This document shows positions 12,209-22,341 of a DNA stretch of 64,000 nucleotides, one piece after another. Both the position numbers and the translations under genes were made by a program. A model generated the notes under the pieces. The model saw only the letters and a list, made by a program, of their open reading frames with translations. It had not been told where the DNA came from and ran no database searches. This DNA is from Clitopilus passeckerianus (Eukaryota > Basidiomycota > Agaricomycetes > Agaricales > Entolomataceae). Each line of letters begins with the position of its first letter. Within the stretch, counting starts at the first letter, position 1. The stretch spans positions 1 through 64,000 of the forward strand of contig CALYLX010000159.1 in assembly GCA_944990035.1 (NCBI GenBank). Direction: 5' to 3'.

Positions 12209-12506
12209 TCTTACTATATTACGACCTACTATACCGCCCTACTAATATACCAACACTATATGTACCATATTCTATTGAAATCATAATGGAGAAGGCGTTC
12301 AACATCATCGCTTGTCGTCCGGTCCAAGCAACGTCTCGTAGGACTTAAGGAGGGCAAACACAAAAACCACACCAATCACACCTCTTTGATGTCGGGGGCG
12401 GTGTCGGTGCTGTCCTTGACAAAGGTGAATAAAGTCGCGTGAGTGAAGCTGTGGGCTTCGCTTCTTCTCTTTCTGCCACCCTCCTACCTTCTCAGCCCAC
12501 GGCAAG

Positions 12507-14420
12507 ATGGCACCTTCTCATCTAGAAGACGCGTCGAGGATAGTGGGGAGGAAGACGATGAAATCAATTCATCAGTTCGCGAAGAAGGGTCTGTCGATTC
12601 CGAAATTGGTAGGTACCGCAATGCTGTTCCCTATTGCGGGCTGGCCCTTTACCCTTGTTAGCTGAAGTCGAACGCAGCCCCAATTTCGATCTCTCAAAAG
12701 GCCCTAGTTATTGGGATAAGATATCTAGGCAGGAAGGGTGCGCTGTTGGGTCCGCACCGCGACGCCGCCAACTTTGCCAAACTCCTCCAAGGTGATTCGT
12801 TTCCAACGTACTTGAGACATGACTATTAAAACTTCCGAAGATCGATACGGTTACAGTGCGGAGAATATTGTCCTTATGACAGACGAAGAGTGCAGCGAGC
12901 CGCATCTCATCCCTACCAAGGATAATATCGTAAGCGTTGTCTTCTGCTGTTGCCTATCCCTATATCCCAAACGATACAGTTGGCACAGCTGCGTATTCTG
13001 ATGCTTAACCTGAAGAAAGGTGATAAGCGAGTGTTCTATTGTACGTTTCGTTCCCTTTCCAAAGGATTGATTCAGTAACCTTACTGGGCCCTCCTTCAGT
13101 TGCAGGACACTCGGGGCAGAGAGACGTAGAAGAGGGAGTAGACGACGATGAGGAGGACAGCAAGAATGAACGTACGTCCCTCCATCTATTCAACATATTC
13201 TCTTCTGAGGATGTACCCATAGATATCATCGCTCTTGACGGGAAGGAGATTTCGGACAATGTATACCACCCTCTTGGCATCCAGATCGATTTCGTTGAAT
13301 ATCTTTGGCAGGAACTACAAGAGCTCCTCGTGCATCCGTCCAAAGATGCGAAAAGCCGTCTTGCGGTATGTTTCTCTTTTAGTTAGAGGCCAAAATATTT
13401 ATCCTGGTTTAGGCAATCTTTGATTCGTGCCATTCTGCGACTCTCCTAGGTACGTATCCCGGATAGTCGACACACCTACTTCTCTGAACGAAATCCATAG
13501 ATTTGAGGCACCACCGTTGCAACCGAGTTGGGCGGCTCACCGGCACAGGTAACCCCTGATTTCCCCCCAAAGAAACCATGTTGACATCGATCGCTCTTCC
13601 TAGTGAGGCGTATGGCTCGTAAAGGTATATAGATTGTTCATCGTCGGTAGTGGGTTACTTAGCTTACTTACCAGTATTTTCTTAGCCATTGAACAGTTGC
13701 CTGCAAGCTTGATCACCGAGAACGGCCCCTTGATGCCTTTATTAGAGGGCTGGACCAAGTTTTGGAGGTTAAAGCATGACGAGAAGGCGAAGTCGCAACC
13801 TTGCAATGCTCGGTTCCACTGTCATGGTTTTTGTCCAAGGATCAGAAGGCGCCCTCAGTTGATTGTGAATCGTATTTAGGCGGTTAAGTGATACCAGGCT
13901 AATCATCCCTTCTAGTTCTGCCTTTCGGCTTGCAAGGACAGTCAGGAGATTTACGAAACGAGTGAAGGTTCCTCTATGACATCGGTAGGTCTCTAAGTGT
14001 CGACTCATAAAGGCTATGCTTATCTGCCTGAGTCCAGGTCCTGATAGAGGCGTTAGGTATATCTCTCTTCAGCCAGAACTGGCCATTGACGCTGATAGAA
14101 TTACCTTCAGATGATAATCCGAACCCCACGATGAAGCAGTTAATGCGGCTTCTTAGGTGCGAATTCTTGAAGCACCACATAATCACCCGTCCACTAACTA
14201 TCCGGTAGGAGGGAGTTGCATCAATTGCATGAGGTCAACGACGCCAGTCCGCCAGAGCCTCAGGTACGTGGTATCTCCTTCATTCATTTCAGGAGTTCTT
14301 ATGCCTGTGGTTCAAAGCTTTCTACCGATTTCCCTGCAGTGAGCTACCTTGAAGAGGATTCTATTACTTGGAGGCTGACTGTTCTTCTCGCAGCGAATGA
14401 ATTCGTTTTGGTCGCTTTGA
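12507..14420 (+). CDS. Metacaspase-like peptidase C14, copy C (divergent)
   Basis: Third tandem member, more divergent. Exon 1 (12507-12608) encodes a basic leader; exon 2 starts at 12662 and gives QKALVIGIRY and GPHRDAANFAKLL. The His exon reads FYFAGHSGQRDV, followed by an acidic stretch (VDDDEEDSKNE), and the Cys exon reads AIFDSCHSATLLDLRHHRCNR. The C-terminal half has FCLSACKDSQE, VLIEALDDNPNPT and RELHQLHEV. Both catalytic residues remain. The insert between the His and Cys exons differs from copies A and B, so substrate-pocket loops may differ. The region between about 13560 and 13900 and the last exon are uncertain; an alternative end is 14578. Confidence 0.75.
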
Positions 14421-14852
14421 CCTTTCCCAATCCAACATCTTGGAGTTCGTCCCCTCAACCCTCCACCCGTTTGCATTTAGACCATAGATACCAAGATACC
14501 AACATCGTACCAGAACTGACTTCTGGTTCGTGGATCATCCCATGCATCACACTATCCATTTACCCATCCACGAATTAAACATTAAAACGTATAGTTATAC
14601 CTTAGTCTTATGCAATATTATCTCGTAGTTTTCCTCCCAACACAGCAATGGAGGCAGAACGGAAATCGTGGCTTGTTCAAGCATATCAGACATAAAGCAT
14701 ATCAATACGACGTGAGGGCGATGGAAGACAATGTAATGGTAAATGATAAACATGCTCCGGCTCGACAGCATCAGGTATGAAGATTACTACAGGATTACGT
14801 CCAAATCCCGCCACACGCCGTGCCGACCATAGCGAAAAAAGAAGTGAATGCT
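14421..14852. other. Convergent 3' regions of metacaspase C and eS6
   Basis: No gene seen. The stretch holds the 3' flanks of the plus-strand metacaspase and the minus-strand ribosomal gene. Confidence 0.5.
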
Positions 14853-15743
14853 TTATGACGATTTGTGGTGAGCAGCCTTGATAGCGGCGACCTTGGCTTT
14901 TTTCTCTGCAACACGCTTGGCGATGAGAGCATCGTACTCGGACTTCTGCTCCTTCTGGCGCTCGACGCGGCGGCGCTTGAGAGAGCGGAGGTGACGGCGG
15001 CGTTGGAGACGAACGGGGGTGACGAGACGTTGGATCTTGGGACTGTGTAGGAAAGAAACATGAGTAACAGCAAAGGTAGATCAACGGGTAGACGTACGCC
15101 TTGGTGTAGGGCTTAGCCTCAGGGTTCTTCTGGCTCTTGACCTCTCGCCTGACAACGTATTTCCTGACATCATCCTCTTTGCTGAGATTGAAGAACCTCC
15201 TGATCTTGGTGGCCCTCTTGGGACCGAGACGCTTGGGGAGGACATCGTCGGTGAGACCTGGGATTTCGGACTCTCCCTGCTTGACAATGACGAGGGAAAG
15301 GACGGCGATATCGGGGCCGACGATGCAGCCACGGACGGACTTGCGCTTGCGCTCACCGGTGCGGCGGGGGCGGTAGCATGAATGGCCATCGGCGAGGAGG
15401 AGACTGACACGGTAGGGGAGGAGGACACCTTGCTTCATGGGGAAACCTTGCTTGTCGTTTCCGCCAGTGATACGGAAGACGTAACCCTTCCATTCGTCAC
15501 CGAGAGAGTCGCCAGGAACTTCTTGTGCGATTTTTTTGTCGAAGAAGATGCGGCTGTACGAGAGTCAAATCAGTACTGGGCTCTGTGTTCAAGTTCGTGG
15601 ACATACTAGCGCTTCTCGTCGTCGAGATCGATGAGTTTTTGGTGCCCCGTTGCAGGGTCTGCAAGGAGAGAAAGTCGGTGGTTAGCTGATCTTGCACATC
15701 ATCAGACCACACAGGACAACGAACTGGCGATATTGAACTTCAT
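14853..15743 (-). CDS. RPS6: 40S ribosomal protein eS6
   Basis: Four exons on the minus strand encode a protein of 238 residues, close to the family length. It opens MKFNIANPATG, continues with [20 protein letters not shown], then [46 protein letters not shown] and [16 protein letters not shown], all hallmark eS6 segments, then PKIQRLVTP and the long basic C-terminal helix ending HHKSS. Intron 1 follows the sixth codon, splitting codon 7, a usual place for ribosomal protein genes. The C-terminal Ser-Ser resembles the phosphorylated tail known for this protein. It is part of the small ribosomal subunit and the TOR-responsive translation machinery. It shares a 314-base divergent promoter with uS15. 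Confidence 0.97.
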
Positions 15744-16057
15744 GATTGAGAAAAGGAGTGATTCAGCGACAGTTGCTCGGCGTCGATGTTGATATCGTCG
15801 AGCAGGTGCTGGGCAACCTCTTGCGATGGGTTTCTAGGCGGGGGAGGGGAGGACTGAACGCAAGTCCAAACAGTGGAACACGTGAGTAAACTTTAGAGTT
15901 CAGAACTATACAGTCCCATCAGAAGCCCCTCGGCGCATGCCGACAGCACAAATCATCAATTATTTGATCAAGTTTTCCTATTCGTTTCCTCGCCGTGGTC
16001 GTCGCCCGCAACCTCAAGACTCTTTTTGACGTCCATCTCTAACAAAACTCATCAGCC
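15744..16057. promoter_or_regulatory. Divergent promoter between eS6 and uS15
   Basis: The two ribosomal protein start codons lie head to head 314 bases apart with nothing coding between them, so both promoters must be here. No clear TATA box is seen near either start, and a pyrimidine-rich tract precedes uS15. A shared element would give stoichiometric expression, but which motif does so is not evident. Confidence 0.7.
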
Positions 16058-16694
16058 ATGGGTCGTATGCACGCTCCCGGAAAGGGCATTTGTACGTAGC
16101 CCAGCCAATCAAGCGTGATGCACCGTACTGATCGAGATCCTTATTCAGCGTCCTCCGCCCTCCCTTACCGCCGCGCTCCCCCTGCATGGCTCAAGACTTC
16201 TCCTGAGGAGGTCGTCGAGATGATCATCAAGCACGCTCGTAAGGGCTTGACCCCCTCCCAGATCGGTGTTACCCTCCGTGACTCCAACGGCATCCCTCAA
16301 GTCCGTTTCGTCACTGGTAACAAGATCCTCCGTATCCTCAAGTCACACGGTACTCTTTCCATTTCTTCTTGAATGAACACTTTCTCATGCACTGCTTCTC
16401 CGCTTCTCTTCACTTCCCTGCTTGCTTTTGCTCGCGTCTTCGCATTTTGCGTTTGCCTTTTGTTTGGGGATAGGACTTGGCCCATCCATCCCTGAGGACC
16501 TCTGGCACCTCATCAAAAAGGCGGTTGCCGTTCGCAAGCATCTTGAGACCAACAGGAAAGACAAGGACTCCAAGTTCCGTCTTATCTTGATTGAGTCCAG
16601 AATTCATCGTCTTGCTCGCTACTATAAGACCAAGCAGCAAATCCCCCCTACCTTCAAGTACGATGCTGCTACTGCCTCTACCCTCGTTGCTTAA
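16058..16694 (+). CDS. RPS13: 40S ribosomal protein uS15 (S13)
   Basis: Three exons encode 151 residues, the usual eukaryotic length. Exon 1 gives [11 protein letters not shown]; exon 2 gives [34 protein letters not shown] and [20 protein letters not shown]; exon 3 (from about 16473) gives [45 protein letters not shown] and [14 protein letters not shown]. These are diagnostic for uS15, which binds 18S rRNA in the small subunit. Both introns are GT-AG and phase 1. Strong codon bias toward C-ending codons fits high expression. Confidence 0.97.
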
Positions 16695-17467
16695 ACATTT
16701 CCATTGTGACCACGGGTTCCATCTTGTACCTTATGACTATGCATGTATGATCAGAGTACTTTCAATGCCATCACATTTGACATGCTCTTTCGTTGACCAT
16801 CTATGCAAACCTTGCCCCACGCTGCCCCAGCCACGTGAGGTATTTGCTCTGCTCACTGTGAGGGTTCCCCTCGGCTTTATAAAGGACTGTGCTCGTCGTT
16901 TTTGGGTTTTCCATCCCTCTCCCGTCAAACGTACTCACACCTTGTTCAAGGCTTGTTCATCGTGGTTCTTCACCCGTTGATTGGCCTCCTTTCATCCTAC
17001 ACCAGTCTATCGTTGTGGACGCTATTTCACTCGGTGTTCAGCTCACTCCTTCACCAACACGTCCTTGAGGGGGACTTTCTGATGCATTCAAACAGGAACC
17101 TCGCTCACCGTGGAATATCAATCCCTCGGCCCTTTGGTAAGATGTGACGACGTTCCGACTACCAAGTGCCTATGCCTAGCTCGAGGCCACTCTAAGTTCC
17201 GCTCAAGCCACAACTAACCACGGTTACATCGATCACCTCGGCATTTTCCCAGGAGAGTTCAGCTACTCCGTCAACTGCACAGACCGCAATCATCACCCAA
17301 ACGTTTGGAAATAAACCTGCTTACCGTGCTATCTCGTGATCTCAGCCAACCTATATTCAATTTCCGAGCGAGATGTTCGGGATAGTCGAGTATATAAGAA
17401 CTCCGTGTTGCCGCTTGCACTTGATAAGTTCCCATCCGCAAAGTATCTCTCATTAGATTTCTTCATC
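16695..17467. other. Intergenic, no recognised gene
   Basis: Contains the uS15 3' flank, short ORFs without features, and the promoter of GFA copy 1 at its right end. Confidence 0.5.
17391..17397 (+). promoter_or_regulatory. TATA box of GFA copy 1
   Basis: TATATAA, 71 bases before the ATG at 17468, in the normal position for a fungal core promoter. Confidence 0.55.
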
Positions 17468-18045
17468 ATGCCTTACGTCGGAAAGTGCCTCTGCGGACAG
17501 TGCACCGTCACTCTCACCTCTACCCACGAGAACCAGGTATCTGTTATTTCTGGGAATTCCTGAACGAAAGTGCTGACCGGATCGCTCTGTAGGTTCTCTG
17601 CCACTGCAATGACTGTAAAAAGACCAGCGGTGCTGCTTTCACCACTAACGTCCTCGCTGCCAAGAAGGACGTGAAGATTGAGGGTCCCACTGGCTACTAC
17701 GAGGCCAAAGGCGATAGTGGAAACATGGGTGGGTCCCTTTCGTGTAGTAATCCCTCCGTCAGCGGAATCTGACCGTTCTTTGATCAGTCGGCCGTATCTT
17801 CTGCTCGAACTGTGGTTGCGCCTTCTCCCACACATCTGCTGTCTTCGGTGACGCTCAGGCCATTCAAACTGGTATCTTCCCCGAGTTCTCCAAGGTCCCT
17901 GTCGCTGTCGAGAGTATGTGAACTTTCGCCGACCCAGGTCTTCATGATGCTGATTGTACTTTTCTTAGTCTACATCAAGGACAGGTGGAGTGGCCTTGCT
18001 CCTATTGACGGTGCCGCCCAGTTCCAAGCTGGACCCCCGGCCTAA
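17468..18045 (+). CDS. GFA/CENP-V domain protein, copy 1
   Basis: Four exons encode about 135 residues. Zinc-ligand motifs are complete: KCLCGQC near residue 7, VLCHCNDCKKTSGAAF just after intron 1, and RIFCSNCG after intron 2; the last exon gives IYIKDRWSGL and a Pro-rich tail. This is the GFA fold (Pfam Gfa), named from the bacterial glutathione-dependent formaldehyde-activating enzyme; most fungal members have no proven reaction, so a role in S-hydroxymethylglutathione chemistry is only a family-based guess. It is followed 0.7 kb downstream by a paralogue with the same intron positions, and a TATA box sits upstream. Confidence 0.9.
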
Positions 18046-18747
18046 ATTATCCAGTCGAGTTAGATGTAATACGAGCTTAATTCCTGAATAAATATATTCT
18101 GCGCAGAAAGGAAATTCATGGTGACGTTTTGTCAATTCAAACTGAATGACTGTGAGGCTGGAAACAATATCTACTGCATGCCCAGCCTAGCTACCCCCTT
18201 GCTGAAAGTCCTGCATCGGATTCGTTACGTTGTATGCCAAAAGTGGAGGTTGTGGCATTTCCATTGATTGAGGTAATTACGTAATTTTCCATTTCTCCCA
18301 ACACAACAGCGATCTCCTTGGGCGCGACGGTTCACTGTCCGGCACCGACAACCTGAGATTCGTGAAAAAGGGCGCTGCACTTGCAAGAACTTGCCAAAGT
18401 AATATCAAGGGCGATAAGGACGAACTTTGACGACTTTGCCCACTGCTGACTCGCCGCAGCTTCAACAATGCGGCCACCAGCAACTCCGAAGTTCAGGAGG
18501 ACCTCGGGGCACGGAGTTCACCTGAACCACGTCTATTCTGGTCAAATCCATCGCTGAAGACCTGATGAAATGTTTTCCTTGAGCCTCGAGCTGACGAGCT
18601 TCAGCACGTGAGTACCAGACCCACCCCCGCTGATATCGAACTGACCGTTTACCCAGGACTATATAGAGGAACAAGCCCGTAAAATGTCCGACAAGTCTTT
18701 CTTCAAACTCCTTATCGAAGTCCCTTTACCTCCACAAGAACGAAATC
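18046..18747. other. Spacer between GFA copies 1 and 2
   Basis: About 700 bases without a recognised gene. It ends with a TATA box for copy 2. Confidence 0.5.
18660..18666 (+). promoter_or_regulatory. TATA box of GFA copy 2
   Basis: TATATAG, 82 bases before the ATG at 18748, at nearly the same distance as in copy 1. This suggests the promoter was duplicated with the gene. Confidence 0.5.
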
Positions 18748-19319
18748 ATGCCTTTCATTGGAAAGTGTCTCTGTGGCGAGACCACCGTCACCGTGGATTC
18801 TGCACACCCCGACCAGGTGAAAACGGTTCGCCTCATGAGCGTGAGAATACCTGCTGACGCTGCTTCTGATAGGTACTCTGCCACTGCCTTGACTGCAGAG
18901 CTACCAGCGGTACTGCTTTCACCACCAACGTGCTTGTTCCCAAAAAGTACCTCAAGATTGAAGGGCCCGTAAAGGAATATGCTGCCAGGGGCGACAGCGG
19001 AAACATGGGTAGGTAACGATTCCCTATGTTCGACTCTGCTCTTGTGCTCATAAAACATCTCAGTTGGACGTGTTTTCTGCAGTCGCTGCGGCGCCGCCAT
19101 CTCTCACACCTCTGCCGTCTTCGGTGATGCCCAGGCAGTTCAGACTGGCCTCTTCCCCACCTTCGCCAAGATCCCGGTCGGTGCTGAGAGTAAGAATTGC
19201 CCTGATGATAGTGGAGGAGCAATTCTGACCGAAGTTTTCTAGTCTACACCAAGGACCGCTGGTCCGTGATCCCGCCAGTCAAGAACGCTGGTCAATTCGA
19301 GAAGACTCCTCCGAGCTAG
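18748..19319 (+). CDS. GFA/CENP-V domain protein, copy 2
   Basis: Four exons, same positions and phases as copy 1. Motifs: KCLCGETTVTV, VLCHCLDCRATSGTAFTTN, GDSGNM at the exon end, VGRVFCSRCGAAISHTSAVFGDAQAVQTGLFP, and IYTKDRWSVIPP near the end. All expected Cys ligands are present, so it appears functional. Head-to-tail placement with copy 1 shows tandem duplication. The reaction is not known; a thiol-adduct lyase or zinc-binding role is the family expectation. Confidence 0.9.
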
Positions 19320-21179
19320 ATGTCTTCCTTGCTCAGTCAATAATACAACCGACGCATACACCTGTACTCCATTACTCCAATAATACTACTTGAAAAGATT
19401 CTGGTTCTCCCTGAGCTTTAGGATCCCTGGAGGAATTGAATTCGAACTATTGACAAGTACATTTACACATGTGCGCTGACCGGAACTGTATGCTCTCTAA
19501 CGCCAATATCATGGCCCATGGCGAATAAAAGTACATAACGGGCGGGAAAGTGATGTAATGTTCGCAGAGGGTAGATCCCACTGAAGCAAGACTCCGTCGT
19601 AGGCCAAAGGCTGTATTAGATCTCAAACAAGAGCTTGACAGGTCGTTCAAACGTTCAAGCTTTGATCAAATCAAGACCAAACCTGATCACGATTGTTGAG
19701 TCAGATGTAACGCCGGAATCCGGAACATGACTTGCTCCTCACATCCCCAACCAGTGACCTCCCTCTCGGGACAGGCCAACAACGCACAAGCATAGGTTGG
19801 GTGGCCCAAGAACCTGTTTCGTAACATCTCTAATGAGATATATAACATTACGGCGCCGAAGGTGAGGATTTTAAATGTTCAGGTTATACGATTGTTGAAG
19901 ACCAGGCCTTGTAGTTGCCACGCAATACCTGCGAGAACAGTACCTAGCGGCCTCTGTTACGAACCTGTTCGCATGTAGAAGTCTAAGCCAAGGCTGATGC
20001 CGTCCCTGGTACGTCCTTTGACTCGGCTGTCCCGCGATGGCAGATGTTCATCTTGGTCCAGCACCGCAGGTCGAGCAAAAAGCAAACGACATACTGTTAA
20101 CCATTTGGCAACAGCTTCCAAGGTAACGGCGGGTTTGTGGACGCATGCTTTGCAGGAGGACGCACTCGTTCCCTGAGTCATATCAGAGATTTCGACTGCG
20201 TCCCCTCTGGCTATTCCAACTCATGGCTGGGGCCGTCCTTTTTTCGTCGCCTTGGGCGAATTTCATGCGCTTAATTGCAAGCCTTCTCTGCCATCAGCGC
20301 TGTTACGGCGCCCGTTGAGGAAGAATAGTCGGTATGTCCTTTTTGTTTTCAATTTACTCGTGAGATGGGGCTCATACGAATTCAGACAGATTCGAAAACT
20401 TCAGCGAGGCAGTTTATCCGCCCAACCACCACCACCTCTAGCATCTCGTACATCTGAGCCAACCCTTGCTCAAACTAGGTCAAGGGATGCGCCTGCCACA
20501 AGAAGGCCCGTGCCCTCTCCGCGATTCTACCACCATGGGCGAGGTGCTCCCGCTGGGAATCTTGGAGTTCGGCTCCACGGATGGGATTTTAAGGGTTTGG
20601 TTTCGGAAAGGCGGAAGGGAGGCTCGATGAAGATAGTTCTAGTATCTGTAAGTGCACCCTTGAAGACGTGGTATCACTCCTTAAAATAATTCATGTGTAG
20701 TCCTACATGTATATGTGCAGTTGCGAGTGTTCTCAGTTCATTAATGCTTGAACTTACGATAATATGAACATCCGATTCCTTCCAACTCTCGTGACCCTGA
20801 CAAGCGTGGCTTCCTAAATCCATCGTTGATCCTCTCAATGCCGATCGCTTGACTGCGGACAGTCAAACCTGATACCTGCCCGATCGAGAAAGATGATTTG
20901 CAAATAATGGTCCACTACAGGTCCACTGGCAACTTGCAGGCGCCTGGTTTCCACACGACACCTGGGAGGAGGTTCTTAAGGAATACCAGGAGCCCAAACT
21001 AGTGTTAACGTGCAAGTTCAACGTTCACTGACCGACAATGGCATGCGTCTTACAGGAAGCGATCATGGTCCTTTCGCATGCTGCGCAGCAGCGGACAGAT
21101 GGCCTGCGCACGACATCGACCTTATATACGTCGCACTCGTGACGCTTCTCCCCGCTGCGGAACTATAACGGTCTCCCCC
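19320..21179. other. No recognised gene (1.9 kb)
   Basis: The longest frame (20252-20689, plus) encodes 145 residues of Arg/Pro/Ser-rich sequence with no recognisable family and may be chance. Sequence near 20935-21000 is also open but could not be joined to the downstream acetyltransferase. Confidence 0.4.
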
Positions 21180-22211
21180 ATGGCCACCCACAACATTCAT
21201 TGGCTCCCGTCTGGGAAGCCTGCACCAAAAGTCTCGAGACTGGGATATCGTGAGCGCTGTGGTCCTTTAAGAGCAGTTCCAAACTTATCACCACAACAGT
21301 CGACATTCTCAAAGCTGCAGAAACATATTCCATCACTAATGCCGCCGATCCCTTTATCCGGTATTTACGAGACGTGGGTTATATTCTCCCGTTGTAAAGT
21401 TCTTGCACTGATCAACCCCCGCAGAACCGACCCCAGACACGGCTACAACGATTAGCTGAAAAAGCCAGCATCTCGCTCTACCTCATGGCGGCCATGCGCA
21501 CGAAATGTGCGCTAACCATTGGCCATGGAACGGCCAACCTGATAGGGTACGCACCTCAGCTCGTACCTAGGCGCTTGTATTGACCGCTGAGATCGTTATC
21601 GTTCAGGACTTCTCCGAACAGCGAGACAATATTCAAGGATGGGTTTACCATGTTCCTAGAAGACCTTAGGGTCCTTCTGAAACGCCAAAAAGACAAGCTT
21701 ACGCCGGAGTCCGAGAAGCAGGTAAATCACTCTTCTATGACTCCCTACCCCCACTCAACTCCCCACCAGCGACTTGTTGAGTTCGAGGACAAGATGGCTC
21801 GCACGGTGCATGAGTACTTGGGTGATTATGTCGACCAAATGTGGTATTTCGAAGGACTCTGTACACACCCATCTTGGCGAAAAAGAGGCTACGGAGGAGC
21901 ACTCCTGGACTCGATTGCAGCAATGGTAGGCCACTCCGAGTTACTATAATACCACGGGCTCGCTGACCCCCGCGCTTAGGCGGACGCACAATCAAAGACT
22001 TGTTGGTTGCAGTCAAGCAATATCGTAAACACAAGATTCTATGAAGAACATGGCTTTGTGCCAATCACGACTGTTACCGTTGGCGAGTCCAATCCACAGT
22101 GGCATGGTTCATCGGTAGTCATTACTATTGTAAGTCCAAAATCACCGCCGTAGGCATTCCGGTTCTCATTCGAGCTAGATGGTAAGATACCCTAATCAAG
22201 AGATCGTTTGA
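21180..22211 (+). CDS. GNAT-family N-acetyltransferase
   Basis: A multi-exon gene. Supported exon joins give ILKAAETYSITNAADPFIRYLRD, then NRPQTRLQRLAEKASISLY, a middle exon (DGFTMFLEDLRVLLKRQ), and the GNAT core: YFEGLCTHPSWRKRGYGGALLD with the acetyl-CoA P-loop signature R-K-R-G-Y-G, followed across an intron by ADAQSKTCWLQSSNIVNTRFYEEHGF, the usual motif B. The last exon probably ends MVRYPNQEIV at 22211; without that splice the frame stops at 22153. The 5' end is uncertain, because ATG 21180 is in a different frame from the first supported exon at about 21285. Known chemistry is acetyl-CoA-dependent acylation; the substrate is unknown. Confidence 0.75.
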
Positions 22212-22341
22212 CGGAAAAAGGATACATTTCGGCGGTATATTTATTACACGCGCGGGTATCTCAATACTAATTGCGAGGAATGTATTGTACAAAGGGAATG
22301 GCGTACGGATTAACGACAGGATATAACCGCTAATCATAGGT

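Noticed and set aside
20252..20689. 145-residue plus-strand ORF
   Set aside because: Composition is Arg/Pro/Ser-rich without family motifs; no splice links to neighbours.
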